Below, one piece after another: positions 17,640-27,144 of a stretch of 64,000 nucleotides of DNA; position 1 is the stretch's first letter, and each line of letters begins with the position of its first letter. Both the position numbers and the translations under genes were made by a program. A model generated the notes under the pieces. It was not told where the DNA came from and did not search any database. It worked only from the letters and a program-made list of their open reading frames with translations. Origin of the DNA: Shewanella violacea DSS12 (lineage in GTDB: Bacteria; Pseudomonadota; Gammaproteobacteria; Enterobacterales; Shewanellaceae); the NCBI RefSeq assembly GCF_000091325.1, contig NC_014012.1, positions 4,795,685 to 4,859,684 of the forward strand, given 5' to 3'.

Positions 17640-18512
17640 TTAATCCCGGCTAGTTTTAATCTGTAGCCAGAGCGACTCATGGGTAAGTGGCGTCAACTCG
17701 GGTAAATTGGTATTGCTCAGACGAAACATTTTAGAGTCTGAATACTTTTCCAGAGGAAATACATTTTTGGTGACTGGGTGGTGTTGCATAAACACCTGTA
17801 ACTTACCTTGCTTGGTTAAAGAGGTCAGTCCCTGCTCTAACCTCAGGGCTAAAGCTTCATTGTCTTTACTGACGAAGATATACATGGGGAATGGATAGCT
17901 GAGTAATATCTTATCGTAAGGGATTAAGTCCTGTTTATCAGCCCCCCCCAGCTCAGCGTAGACCTCGGTGATGCCTCGAGGAAAATAATCACATCGCCCC
18001 TGCTTGAGCATGCTATACATAAGAGCGAATTTGGTGACTCGTTCGACGCGATAGCCATTACTCTCTAAGATATCTGAGTCGGGCCATTGATCCCCCTGAC
18101 ATGCGATAAGGGCTTTTAACTGACCAGATGTGCCTATCTGCTGAAACGCTTGATACTTTTCTTCACGTATAACAGGGACTCTCACTCCCAATAAGCCTCC
18201 CATCAAGGGGACTCTAATAGCACGAAACTCCGCTTCTCTCTGTTTATTGGTTCCCGCCCAAAAGAGATCTAACCTTCCCTGTTTAAGCGCACTAAATGCC
18301 CGGTTCTGGGTATAAATCAACTCAGATTCGACCAAGCTGGCTGCACCATATTTTTCCCGAGTCAGCTCCAATATAAGGGTGATAAGATCGACATAATAGC
18401 TATAGCTAGCATCATCAGCAGACTTCTGAGGCTGAATAATGATGGGGGCAGCCCTGGTATTTGAGGCCAAAACCAAGGAAGAGATGAGTAGCAAAAGAAT
18501 AATAGCCCGCAT
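17640..18512 (-). CDS. periplasmic solute-binding protein, family 3-like
   Basis: The 290-residue protein has a signal peptide (MRAIILLLLISSLVLASNTRA|AP) and the two-lobe pattern of transporter substrate-binding domains: YYVDLITLILELTREKYG, FSALKQGRLDLFWAGTNKQRE, SMLKQGRCDYFPRGITEVYA and PMYIFVSKDNEAL. There is no transporter gene beside it, and many Shewanella paralogues of this kind are orphans thought to act in sensing or scavenging. AAGG lies 6 bases before the ATG. The TonB-receptor gene lies upstream in the same direction but is separated by a strong terminator, so this gene has its own promoter. Confidence 0.8.
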   Translation of the reverse strand: MRAIILLLLISSLVLASNTRAAPIIIQPQKSADDASYSYYVDLITLILELTREKYGAASLVESELIYTQNRAFSALKQGRLDLFWAGTNKQREAEFRAIRVPLMGGLLGVRVPVIREEKYQAFQQIGTSGQLKALIACQGDQWPDSDILESNGYRVERVTKFALMYSMLKQGRCDYFPRGITEVYAELGGADKQDLIPYDKILLSYPFPMYIFVSKDNEALALRLEQGLTSLTKQGKLQVFMQHHPVTKNVFPLEKYSDSKMFRLSNTNLPELTPLTHESLWLQIKTSRD

Positions 18513-18631
18513 AGTTACCTTTGTGAGAATAGCGATAGGTTTGAATTAGATTAGATGTATCTAAACTTACTCTAATTAAACTAACTGACTATTTTACGAC
18601 TGGCAAGCGAGGTAAAGCCAAGGCCTTACAA

Positions 18632-18662
18632 ACAAAAAAGGCTCCCAATCAATGGGAGCCTC
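18632..18662 (-). terminator. intrinsic terminator of the TonB-receptor gene
   Basis: Read on the minus strand, AGGCTCCC pairs with GGGAGCCT around a 7-base loop and is followed by six T residues. It begins about 35 bases after the receptor stop codon. Confidence 0.88.
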
Positions 18663-18695
18663 TATTCTGGGATTTATCTGTTCATATCTTAGATA

Positions 18696-20849
18696 CTAGT
18701 AATTCACGCTATATTCGAGGGCTAAACGTCGCCCGTAACCTGAAAACTGATTGCGATATTTTTCCCAAACAACTTCTTTATTCATCTGAGACACCAGAGG
18801 CTGATAGTCTGCATTAAGCAAGTTATCTATACCTAAGGTAAAGCGCCCATAGTCTGTATCGAACGTCGAGATAAGATCCACTAAGGTATAGCCATCATAG
18901 GGAGACTCATAGTAACTATAGCCAGCCTCACTTTCCCGATCGTTTTTATCCCTATCGCCCACATAGTTAACCTGCATACGTACAGAAGCCATGTCGTTGA
19001 ATCGGTAATCGGCATAGGCCGACGCCTTGATTGGGGTTATTTTTGTGCCATTCATCCAATAATCTACGCCAGTCTCACTGTTGGTGCGCTTACCTTCAGA
19101 TTGAGATACCGAGGTGCCGATCTTTATTGCCTCATTGAGGCGATAATCCAGAGTAGCCTCGAAGCCCCAAACTTTCTCATCGGCGACCACCACGGCGGCA
19201 ACGCGTTTGGCAATTAGTGCATCGACATTGTAGTCATAGGCATAACCGTCGTTGATATCGGAATAGAAGAAAGAAAGACTGCCTTGCAGGTCCTGATTTT
19301 TGAAGCGTAAACCCGTTTCATAGTAGTTTGTTTGTGTAGCTGGGATATCATCGGAAAACTCAGTAACACTGTCCACCGGCATGTCTCTCAACATACGCAT
19401 ATCAGCATGAGAATAGCCTTGAGAGAAACTGGCAAAAATATCGCTAGAGTCACTCAAGCTATATACCAGTCCTAAATTAACCAAGGGCTTATGGTACTTT
19501 AAGGTATCACCTTGTTTCTCACTAAGAATCCCTCTCTTGTATCTTTGATAATCAGGCACTTCAATCTCGAAGTTCTCATAGCGCAGACCAATTTGTAGAG
19601 TCAGATCTTCGGTGATCTGGTTCCAGTATTGGGCAAACGGGCTCAGCTTAGTCTCAGTAAGATCGCACACAGAGCAGATATATTGAGATTCAGTTATGGG
19701 AACACCGTTAACGTCTAAGCTTAGAATGACATCACGATCTCTACCTTGCTCGGTATTATCCTTACCGTATTCGAATCCATAGACTAAGCGGCTGCGATTA
19801 TCTATGGTCCACTGCATAGCAGCCTTGAAACCACTCCTGTCGGAGACAATTTCGGAGCCAGACTCATAGCCTACATTGACCTTACTCATATAAGCCGAAA
19901 GACTTAATTGCTGGCCAAATACATCATCATGATCATAGGTAACTTGTACTGTGCTTAGCTCTGTCGTTGGGTTGGGTCCACTATATGGCTGAGTCTCATC
20001 GATTTCGACCAGTCCATTATCATCGTTAACACTACGTTTATAATGCAACTTGTTCTCTATCTTGTAGTGATGAGCTAGCAGGGCTACACGACTGGAGTCC
20101 ATCTCTTGATCTAGTTTAACTAATACATCGTACTCATCCGCATCACCCATACCACCTTGGCTATTAGGCGCGCCGGGGAGCTGGTTACCGTTAGAATCAT
20201 ATAGGTTACCGCGGTCTTTACCCGATAGGTTCAACAAATAGCCTAGATCTGACTCTGTAGTGCCCGAGAAGGTCTGGGATATACTATAACCAGCATCGGA
20301 TAGCTCATCGGAAAAAGCTTCCACTCCCACACTAGTTTGCATCTCGAAGTTAGCCGTAGGTTTCTTGGTGATCACATTGATGATGGCACCCGCCTCACCA
20401 TTGCCATACATGGCGCTGGCGCCCTTGATCACTTCTATGCTCTGAATCACATCCACTGAGATTGACTGTAGATCACGGCCACCAGCTCTCAAAGTCGTTG
20501 AGATCAGCACACCATCGATCATCACTATGGCTTTACCACCACGGAAGTTCTGCCCAAAGGTTGACATAGTTTCGGTACTTGGAGAGAAGCCAGGAACTAG
20601 ATTCGAAATGATTTCTGAGAGGTTACGTGCGACAACTCGTTGAAGATCTAAATCTTGCTGAGACACGATAAAAACTGAATTAGGAGTATCACTGAGTTTC
20701 TGTGCGAAAGGAGATGCGGTGATCAGGATGTGCTCGACATTGTCAGCATCAGATGTATTTACCGCTTCTTGCTGTGCAAGAGCCGAGCCTGCAGTCAGTG
20801 CTGCAACTACGGCTAGCCCTATCATACTTAATTTCACGTTATGGTCCAT
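18696..20849 (-). CDS. TonB-dependent outer-membrane receptor, siderophore (IutA-like)
   Basis: The 717-residue protein has a signal peptide (SMIGLAVVAALTAGSALA|QQ), a TonB-box-like start (VEHILITAS), a plug domain (NSVFIVSQQDLD, FRGGKAIVMIDGVLIS, SIEVIKGASAMYGNGEAGAI) and a 22-strand barrel ending in the typical aromatic-rich strand (YGRRLALEYSVNY). The plug most resembles ferric aerobactin-type receptors, by memory of IutA. A pair of cysteines in a loop (YICSVCDLTE) is unusual. A Fur-like motif lies only 5 bases upstream of the start, which implies iron repression. No siderophore synthesis genes or TonB/ExbBD are nearby, so uptake of a foreign siderophore is likely. Confidence 0.88.
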   Translation of the reverse strand: MDHNVKLSMIGLAVVAALTAGSALAQQEAVNTSDADNVEHILITASPFAQKLSDTPNSVFIVSQQDLDLQRVVARNLSEIISNLVPGFSPSTETMSTFGQNFRGGKAIVMIDGVLISTTLRAGGRDLQSISVDVIQSIEVIKGASAMYGNGEAGAIINVITKKPTANFEMQTSVGVEAFSDELSDAGYSISQTFSGTTESDLGYLLNLSGKDRGNLYDSNGNQLPGAPNSQGGMGDADEYDVLVKLDQEMDSSRVALLAHHYKIENKLHYKRSVNDDNGLVEIDETQPYSGPNPTTELSTVQVTYDHDDVFGQQLSLSAYMSKVNVGYESGSEIVSDRSGFKAAMQWTIDNRSRLVYGFEYGKDNTEQGRDRDVILSLDVNGVPITESQYICSVCDLTETKLSPFAQYWNQITEDLTLQIGLRYENFEIEVPDYQRYKRGILSEKQGDTLKYHKPLVNLGLVYSLSDSSDIFASFSQGYSHADMRMLRDMPVDSVTEFSDDIPATQTNYYETGLRFKNQDLQGSLSFFYSDINDGYAYDYNVDALIAKRVAAVVVADEKVWGFEATLDYRLNEAIKIGTSVSQSEGKRTNSETGVDYWMNGTKITPIKASAYADYRFNDMASVRMQVNYVGDRDKNDRESEAGYSYYESPYDGYTLVDLISTFDTDYGRFTLGIDNLLNADYQPLVSQMNKEVVWEKYRNQFSGYGRRLALEYSVNY

Positions 20850-20853
20850 ACTA

Positions 20854-20875
20854 CAAATAGAAATCGTTATTATTA
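20854..20875 (-). promoter_or_regulatory. putative Fur box of the TonB receptor
   Basis: The plus strand reads CAAATAGAAATCGTTATTAT here, matching about 11 of 19 positions of the Fur consensus and almost identical to a site upstream of the ferritin gene (28662-28683). Position next to a siderophore receptor supports the call. Confidence 0.6.
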
Positions 20876-21035
20876 CTATTTAAAAAACTATAACAATGAA
20901 AACGCACAAAATTTACAATTGATCAAAAAAACCATACAAGTTAACAATCAAATAAGTGCCAGTGTTATTGCCAGCACCTTAGTATTTATCGACTCTAGGA
21001 GCATACCGCCTCCCTAGATACATAGTAAGTTTCTC

Positions 21036-21830
21036 TTAGCTAGGCTTCTTGGCAGAAATTGAATAGCTCAAAGGCACACGCTGTTGGTTATGCTCCATAA
21101 CGTATCTTAGTACTCGCTCACCAGATGCCTGAGTATGAATTTCTTCGACCAAGCCCTCGAAGCAATTATAAGGGCTAAAATCAAACTCATTATAATGTTC
21201 GAGTATCAGCCCGGCGCGAAGCAAGGCATTGATAATATCTGAGATAGAATGGGGCCAAGTGATCAAGGTATCTTTCTCTCCTGAGCAGTTCTCTGTATAG
21301 GTCCCCTCTTCATCGACATCGGGCTCAGCTTGTGAAAAGTAGCTATAACCATCGAACAAGGCTTCTAATGGATGAAACTCAACCATATACAGCTGACCGC
21401 CAGGCTTAAGGCAATCTCGGACGACTTGAGCCCATAGGTCGAGATCAGGCAACCAGCACAGGGCACCATAAGAGGTAAACACGATATCGTACTGCTTAGA
21501 CACTTTCTCAGCCGTACTATAAACGTCAGTACAGATAAACTCGGCTTCGAGACCAGCCTGCAATGCAAGCTCTTGGGCCTTTTCGATTGCCGTAGACGAG
21601 AGATCGATTCCTGTGACTTGGGCACCCTTTCTGGCCCAAGACAAGGTATCTAATCCAAAGTGGCATTGAAGATGAAGAAGAGTCTTACTTTTCACCTCGA
21701 GCTCATCAAGCTCAATCTCTTGCAGGGCACACTTACCCGATAGGAAGCCTTCAACATCATAAAATTTCGAGGCCACATGGGTGTGAGTACGCTTATTCCA
21801 CGCTGATTTATTAATTGCTAAGTAGTCCAT
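21036..21830 (-). CDS. class I SAM-dependent methyltransferase
   Basis: The 264-residue cytoplasmic protein has the Rossmann methyltransferase motifs: motif I LLHLQCHFGLDTLSWARKGA with the acidic end of strand 2 in VTGIDLSSTAIEKAQ, motif II ICTDVY and IVFTSYGALCWLPDLDLWA, and motif III CLKPGGQLYMVEFHP. The glycine-rich loop is HFGLDT rather than the classical GxGxG, a variant seen in this subfamily. It stands alone between the TonB receptor and a lipoprotein gene. The substrate is unknown; small molecules are more likely than RNA. Confidence 0.82.
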   Translation of the reverse strand: MDYLAINKSAWNKRTHTHVASKFYDVEGFLSGKCALQEIELDELEVKSKTLLHLQCHFGLDTLSWARKGAQVTGIDLSSTAIEKAQELALQAGLEAEFICTDVYSTAEKVSKQYDIVFTSYGALCWLPDLDLWAQVVRDCLKPGGQLYMVEFHPLEALFDGYSYFSQAEPDVDEEGTYTENCSGEKDTLITWPHSISDIINALLRAGLILEHYNEFDFSPYNCFEGLVEEIHTQASGERVLRYVMEHNQQRVPLSYSISAKKPS

Positions 21831-22124
21831 TGCTTAATCTCTTATATTCTATCCATAGGGAGTGACCTGATTTATAGCCCTTAAATCATGGTGATGAAAT
21901 TCGCCACATTAGAGGTCTAGAAGCTCACAGATTAATCATAGAGATTAACATTTCCACAAACATCCACCAACATATCTTAGAATAACCATATAAAACATAC
22001 AGATGAACTATTGGCATAAACACTGCAATAAGAATAACAATAGAACAGCAATGACTATGACTTCAAGTGCAGCAGAAAAACTTAAGTCTTAGCCACATAT
22101 AATTGATTTCTAAGGAACAGAAAC

Positions 22125-22877
22125 ATGACATTACGCCCAACAGTACTCGCTTCTATATTCGCCCTATCCCTATCTGGATGCATTATTAACGTGAATGCCA
22201 GTATGGATCCTTTGGAACACAGTCAGCAGGTGATGCAACTCGATGCTAACGGACTCAATGCTATGGTCGCCAATACGGGAGCCGGATCACTAGAGATAAT
22301 TGGTGTCCATGGGCTTACCAATATCATACTCGAGGCCGATATTTACACCTATGAAGAGATGGAGCCTGACTTGTCTTTGACTCAAAAAGGTAACACAGCT
22401 TATCTAGTTGCCGAATTTGACTCAAGATTCGGCTCAGGAAACTCCCCTTACATAGATCTTGTCATCAAGGTTCCGGCTAAAATGACCCTAGATATCGATG
22501 ACGGCTCAGGCAGTATCAAGCTATCTGGCATGGATGCCAATATTAAGCTTGAGGATGGCTCAGGTAGCATAGAGATCCAAGGAGGCAGAAATTTGGATAT
22601 ACAGGATGGCTCAGGCTCAATAACCCTGTCGAATGTCCAGGGTAATATCCAGCTAGAAGATGGCTCAGGTTCGATTGATATCAGCAAGGTTAATGGTGAT
22701 GTCAGTATCACAGATGGTTCCGGCTCTATGTCGGTCACGGATATTCAGGGCAAGGTCACCATAGAAGATGGTTCTGGTGGTATTGAGGTAGTTAACACTA
22801 AGGGATTAACTATTTTAGCAGCCGGTTCTGGCAGCTTGAGTTTCAAAAAGATAGATGGCCAGATCAACATTGAATAG
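22125..22877 (+). CDS. lipoprotein with a DGSGS-repeat beta-solenoid (DUF4097-like)
   Basis: The signal sequence ends in a lipobox LSGC (Cys19). After a globular part, residues about 120-245 consist of about seven repeats of roughly 18-21 residues, each with DGSGSI or a variant (DIDDGSGSIKL, KLEDGSGSIEI, DIQDGSGSITL, QLEDGSGSIDI, SITDGSGSMSV, TIEDGSGGIEV, LAAGSGSLSF). Such alternation of hydrophobic strands with D-G-S-G turns predicts a right-handed beta-helix, as in DUF4097 adhesin-like domains. AAGGAA lies 9 bases before the ATG. Outer-membrane or periplasmic location is expected; function unknown. Confidence 0.8.
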   Translation: MTLRPTVLASIFALSLSGCIINVNASMDPLEHSQQVMQLDANGLNAMVANTGAGSLEIIGVHGLTNIILEADIYTYEEMEPDLSLTQKGNTAYLVAEFDSRFGSGNSPYIDLVIKVPAKMTLDIDDGSGSIKLSGMDANIKLEDGSGSIEIQGGRNLDIQDGSGSITLSNVQGNIQLEDGSGSIDISKVNGDVSITDGSGSMSVTDIQGKVTIEDGSGGIEVVNTKGLTILAAGSGSLSFKKIDGQINIE

Positions 22878-22926
22878 CACTCATACCAATCGATATAATA
22901 AAAGTTAACTTAACAGACTTCCCGGC

Positions 22927-22958
22927 GCAGCGACTTTAGTCATTTCATGAGTCGCTGC
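22927..22958. repeat. inverted repeat between convergent genes
   Basis: GCAGCGACT and AGTCGCTGC form a perfect 9-base-pair stem around a 14-base loop, downstream of the repeat lipoprotein gene and of the PAP2 gene. It lacks a T-run, so termination is not certain. Confidence 0.45.
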
Positions 22959-23014
22959 CCACCCCAATATACACAGGAATAATCTGGCTTTATTCATGAC
23001 CGATTATGCGATGA

Positions 23015-23827
23015 TTAACACGCTAAATTAGTGACTCCATGACTCCGCTTCCAAAACTGCCAAATCAATCCGGTGCACACACTAAACCAGATCCATCTGA
23101 ACATGATCACTTGCCAGAATGCATCGGCATCTATGCCCTTATCCAGCTCACACAGTAGGAGTACAGCCAACAAGGCTAAATAACTGAATAGTCTATATTT
23201 ATCAGAGAACCGCACTAAAGGGGTAAGCAGTAGCGCCCCATAAGCGCACAGAGCACCGACGATAGCCCCCATGACAACATCAGCTGGCCAATGGGCACCT
23301 ACCATTATCCTTGAGACACCAATAAGAGCGGCGACAGAGATCAAACCCAGCTTAATTTTATTGCACTTGCTCACCAAAAAAACTGTAACCGCAAACAGGA
23401 AAGCCGTCGCGGTATGACCCGAGGGAAAGCTATTCACATGCCGGGTCTCGCCTATAATATTTAAGTATTCCAAGATCACTGCGGGTCTGGGTGAGGCAAA
23501 ATAATCTTTAATCAGAGGAACCATCAAGAGTGACAGTATGGCTGCAACCACGACTCTAAGAGTAAGCTCGGGACGCTTAATCAGATAACAGAGCACAATT
23601 GCGCCTAAAGTGGTTCCATTACCCAGATCGGTAATAGCACTAACAAGCCAAGCGGGTAACTGAGTGCCGATCCCGTTAATCAAATTGAATAACGAAAGAT
23701 TAGTTGCATCGTTTAGCGTCAGTATATGTACTACAAACAGTGCAAGTAACAGAATCTGAAATCCATAGCCAGTCAACTGCCGAGACTGCGCCTTATATCT
23801 CATTCGCCCTTGAAGCAAATCGGTCAT
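23015..23827 (-). CDS. PAP2-family membrane phosphatase
   Basis: This 270-residue protein has about six membrane helices and the complete three-part acid phosphatase signature: KDYFASPRP, FPSGHTATA and SRIMVGAHWPADV. Type 2 phosphatidic acid phosphatases remove phosphate from lipid phosphates such as undecaprenyl diphosphate or phosphatidylglycerophosphate at the outer face of the inner membrane. The C-terminal part (LFSYLALLAVLLL, WVIM-like helices) extends the core fold. It is transcribed alone. Which lipid is used cannot be read from the sequence. Confidence 0.88.
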   Translation of the reverse strand: MTDLLQGRMRYKAQSRQLTGYGFQILLLALFVVHILTLNDATNLSLFNLINGIGTQLPAWLVSAITDLGNGTTLGAIVLCYLIKRPELTLRVVVAAILSLLMVPLIKDYFASPRPAVILEYLNIIGETRHVNSFPSGHTATAFLFAVTVFLVSKCNKIKLGLISVAALIGVSRIMVGAHWPADVVMGAIVGALCAYGALLLTPLVRFSDKYRLFSYLALLAVLLLCELDKGIDADAFWQVIMFRWIWFSVCTGLIWQFWKRSHGVTNLAC

Positions 23828-23985
23828 ACCCTACCCCAGAATTTATTGACCAGAATAGGATACATTTTGAGCGTGAATTTTATGTGAAATGGCGGTCAGT
23901 CAGAGGAAATAGTGGCGGATAAAAAGCTTATCTGCTACTCAGATCACCATATCCGGCTGTTGTAACAACCAGGGAATTAACAGGC

Positions 23986-24291
23986 TTATACCTGACTCAA
24001 GCAGGTATCAGTTTGCTTATGGGCACTTATTAGGTCCAATTTTCTTTTTCGACTTAATTTTTTAACCAAAATCTCTCGCTTCAAGGCTTCAGAGTGAGTG
24101 CCAACTGGCTCGGAATACTCCAACACCAAGGGCCCCTTACCCCGAAGAAACTTGGCAGACTTAACACCACCCATTTGATGCTCACCGAAGCGGCGGCCAA
24201 CATCTATGGTCACTCCAGTATAGAGGTGACCATTGTTGCAGCGGATCATGTACAGATACCAGAGTCTGGGACTGACCTCATCTGTGGGCAT
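23986..24291 (-). CDS. GIY-YIG domain protein (YhbQ-like)
   Basis: The 101-residue protein has the GIY-YIG core as LWYLYMIRCNNGHLYTGVT, followed by the conserved arginine in GRRFGEHQMGG and SEALKREILVKKLSRKRKLDLI. These small stand-alone nuclease-like proteins (UPF0213/YhbQ group) have ill-defined roles in DNA metabolism. Its ATG overlaps the stop of the upstream S9 peptidase gene in a TAATG arrangement, so translation is coupled even though the two functions look unrelated. Confidence 0.9.
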   Translation of the reverse strand: MPTDEVSPRLWYLYMIRCNNGHLYTGVTIDVGRRFGEHQMGGVKSAKFLRGKGPLVLEYSEPVGTHSEALKREILVKKLSRKRKLDLISAHKQTDTCLSQV

Positions 24292-26528
24292 TAACCTAAC
24301 CCCAGCAGCCCAAGAAAGAAGGCATATTCCTGTGCCGTATCTTGATAACGACGATAGCGACCACTCTTGCCCCCATGCCCAGCTTCCATATCGATATGAA
24401 ACAGCAGCTTATTATCGTCTGTCTTATAGTCCCTCAACTTGGCTACCCATTTAGCAGGCTCAAAATATTGCACCTGAGAGTCATGTAATCCCGTGGTCAC
24501 CAGCAGGTGGGGATAGGCCTGCCTGGTCATTCGGTCATAGGGAGAATAGCTCAGCATATAATCGAAGTAGGTCTTCTCATTGGGATTACCCCACTCATCA
24601 TATTCATTGGTGGTTAGCGGTATGGTCTCATCGAGCATGGTAGTGACAATATCGACGAAAGGGACATGGGCCGCTACGGCGAAATACAATTCTGGCGCCT
24701 GATTGATCACTCCCCCCATCAATAAACCACCGGCACTTCCACCAGCAGCCAACACCTTTTTACTGTCACAATAACCTTGAGCGATTAATGCCTTAGTGAC
24801 ATCGACAAAATCATCGAAGCTGTGTTGCTTATTCAACATGCGACCCGAGTCATACCATGGGCGACCTAACATCTCCCCCCCTCTGACATGAGCTATGGCA
24901 TAGACTAGCCCACGATCTAACAAACTGATCGCCGAGCTATCGAAATCAGGCTCAATAGTATGACCATAGGCGCCGTAGCCATATTGATACAGAGGATTTG
25001 TGCCGTCCTTAGCAAACAGATCTTTGCGATACACCAGAGTCACGGGCACCTTAGCCCCGTCCCTAGCGGTAATAAACAATCGCTCAGCTTGATAACGTTC
25101 GCTATCGAAGTCTCCCAGCACTTTCTCCTGCTTCAGCAAGCGCCTATTCATGGACTGACTCAAGTCGTATTCATAAACAGACTCAGGTGTAGTTGGGCTA
25201 GAGTAATAGATACGCAACTTGTCACTTAGCTGACAGGCATTAACATCCAAGCCTACGACATAGGCAGGATCATTAAACGTCAACTGATAGGATGCTTGCT
25301 CATTGAAGGGACGCACTTCTATCTGACTTACACCTTGAGTACGGGTTTGCACGATTAGATAGTCTTTTAATAGCAGAATATCTTCGATACGCGTATCTGC
25401 GGCAGCGGCTATGACCTCTTGCCACTGACTCTTATCTGAAATCTGCTTTTCATTGGCTTTCATCAGCCTGAAATTTTCGGCCTGCCAATTAGTTAAGATG
25501 TAATACTCATCACCTAACTTAGATACTGAGTATTCATGACCCTCTTCTCTTGGCAATAATGGTTCAAACTGAGTTAATGGCTTATCTGCATCGAGTACAG
25601 ATACCTGGCTGGTGATGGTGCTCTCATGAAACAGCACTATACGGGTTTCATCTAGGCTCTTTCCCAGAGATATGTAATAGCTATCGTCTTGCTCTTCATA
25701 CACCAACACGTCTTGAGACTGTTCGGTGCCTAGCCTATGACGAAACACCCGATTACCTAGTAAGGTTTGCGGATCTTTCTTGATATAGAACACATGTTGA
25801 TTATCGTTGGCCCACACAGAACCACCATCTGTGCCATCCAAGACATCATCGAGTAAGCTTCCGCTATCAATGTCTTTGAAATATATCTTGTACATGCGCC
25901 TGCTGAGAGTATCTTCACCAAACGCCAGCTTAGACTCGTCATGACTGATGGACACACCACCTAAACCATAGAAATCATGGCCACTGGCCCGCACATTTAC
26001 ATCGAGTAAGACCTCTTCATTGGAATGCACATTAGCCCCTAGCTGAGCGCTCTCTGACGATAGGGCCGACGATGCCTGACTAAGTTGAATCTCGCTATCA
26101 CCTTGGCTGCGAATCATCACAGGATACTCGAAGCCCAACTGATAACGGCTAGAATACCAATGGCTATGCCACTTATAAGGCACACTAGACTCGTCTTTAT
26201 CCAACCGGCCGATCAACTCATCAAAGAGGGTTTTCTGTAACGCCTCATAGGGAGCAAATTGAACCGTTTTGTAGCGATTCTCAGCCTCCAGATGTGCCAG
26301 TATCTGAGGATCTTTTCTCTCATCATCCCTTAGCCAATAATAGTCATCGACACGCTTCACTCCATGGAGATTCATCTCAAATGGTACTTTTTTGGCTACC
26401 GGAGGAAGAAGATTATCGGCTTGTTTCATAGGTGTTTCTCTCAAGGTATCAGCGCATCCAAACGCTAGGCTTAGTATCAAGGGCGCAAATAGTAATTTAG
26501 TCTGAAATCCAAACAGGATCCGTGGCAT
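24291..26528 (-). CDS. S9 family prolyl oligopeptidase / oligopeptidase B-like, lipoprotein form
   Basis: The 745-residue protein starts with a signal sequence and lipobox (LAFGC, Cys25), so it should be membrane-anchored in the envelope, unlike cytoplasmic PtrB. The N-terminal beta-propeller (VDDYYWLRDDERKDPQ, YYISLGKSLDETRIVLFHES) precedes an alpha/beta-hydrolase domain. The catalytic triad is visible: Ser598 in AAGGSAGGLLMG, Asp683 in TGLHDSQVQYFEP, and His718 in MEAGHGGKSGRY. It resembles oligopeptidase B, which cuts small peptides after Arg/Lys. The GIY-YIG gene is coupled to its end. Confidence 0.9.
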   Translation of the reverse strand: MPRILFGFQTKLLFAPLILSLAFGCADTLRETPMKQADNLLPPVAKKVPFEMNLHGVKRVDDYYWLRDDERKDPQILAHLEAENRYKTVQFAPYEALQKTLFDELIGRLDKDESSVPYKWHSHWYSSRYQLGFEYPVMIRSQGDSEIQLSQASSALSSESAQLGANVHSNEEVLLDVNVRASGHDFYGLGGVSISHDESKLAFGEDTLSRRMYKIYFKDIDSGSLLDDVLDGTDGGSVWANDNQHVFYIKKDPQTLLGNRVFRHRLGTEQSQDVLVYEEQDDSYYISLGKSLDETRIVLFHESTITSQVSVLDADKPLTQFEPLLPREEGHEYSVSKLGDEYYILTNWQAENFRLMKANEKQISDKSQWQEVIAAAADTRIEDILLLKDYLIVQTRTQGVSQIEVRPFNEQASYQLTFNDPAYVVGLDVNACQLSDKLRIYYSSPTTPESVYEYDLSQSMNRRLLKQEKVLGDFDSERYQAERLFITARDGAKVPVTLVYRKDLFAKDGTNPLYQYGYGAYGHTIEPDFDSSAISLLDRGLVYAIAHVRGGEMLGRPWYDSGRMLNKQHSFDDFVDVTKALIAQGYCDSKKVLAAGGSAGGLLMGGVINQAPELYFAVAAHVPFVDIVTTMLDETIPLTTNEYDEWGNPNEKTYFDYMLSYSPYDRMTRQAYPHLLVTTGLHDSQVQYFEPAKWVAKLRDYKTDDNKLLFHIDMEAGHGGKSGRYRRYQDTAQEYAFFLGLLGLG

Positions 26529-26744
26529 CTAGGCATATTACACATACTTGGTAATTGATGTCCTAACTTGGCACTCTAGAATTGGAGTCTAAAGAGGATG
26601 GCGCCTCAGGTAAAGGGCCTGAGCCATCCCTTACTCTTGTCATTTTATTGAAAGAAGTGCACCATACTCACGCTCGACAGCTAATCTTGCAGGCATTGGA
26701 CTCGATTATCGAGAAGGATCCACAAGATGATGTACGAGTAAATT
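26529..26744 (+). other. gene-free upstream region of ribB with presumed promoter
   Basis: This stretch lies between the start of the S9 peptidase gene (minus strand) and the FMN riboswitch (plus strand). It must carry divergent promoters. I see no coding frame with convincing features. Confidence 0.4.
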
Positions 26745-26930
26745 CTCAGGGCGGGGTGTAACTCCCCACCGGCGGTGATAGTACTCGATTCGATTTAATA
26801 ATCTAACTCAAGTCTTAAGCCCGCGAGCGCCCAAGCAAGCTTATATTGATAAATATGAGCAGCCTGGGGTCAGCAGATCTGGTGCCTTTTACCCTATGTA
26901 AAACATCCCAGAGCCGACGGTAATGAACTT
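26745..26930 (+). ncRNA. FMN riboswitch (RFN element)
   Basis: The conserved RFN blocks appear in order: CTCAGGGCGGGGTG, then CCCCACCGGCGGTGATAG, then AGCCCGCGAGCGC, then GGTCAGCAGATCTGGTG, and finally CCAGAGCCGACGGTAATG. It lies 215 bases upstream of ribB on the same strand, the standard location in gammaproteobacteria. Binding of FMN would lower ribB expression. The long linker after the aptamer (26931-27144) probably contains the expression platform; no clear terminator with a T-run is visible in it, which favours control of translation initiation. Confidence 0.97.
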
Positions 26931-27144
26931 TCTATTAATAGCCACCAGCTTAAGTAGTCAGTCTGAGTCCGGATGAGAGAGAATGTAAGATGTAACGAGA
27001 AGCCCCACAGACATGCCCTTAATCGGTATCTGTACTCTGCTTACTCGGTTCAGCTTAAGCACCCCATTGCGAGTCAATGTCGGTGTCATTTTCTGCACGC
27101 CCTGATTCTGGAAAACCCAAAGTTGTTTATTAAGGATTTTACCC

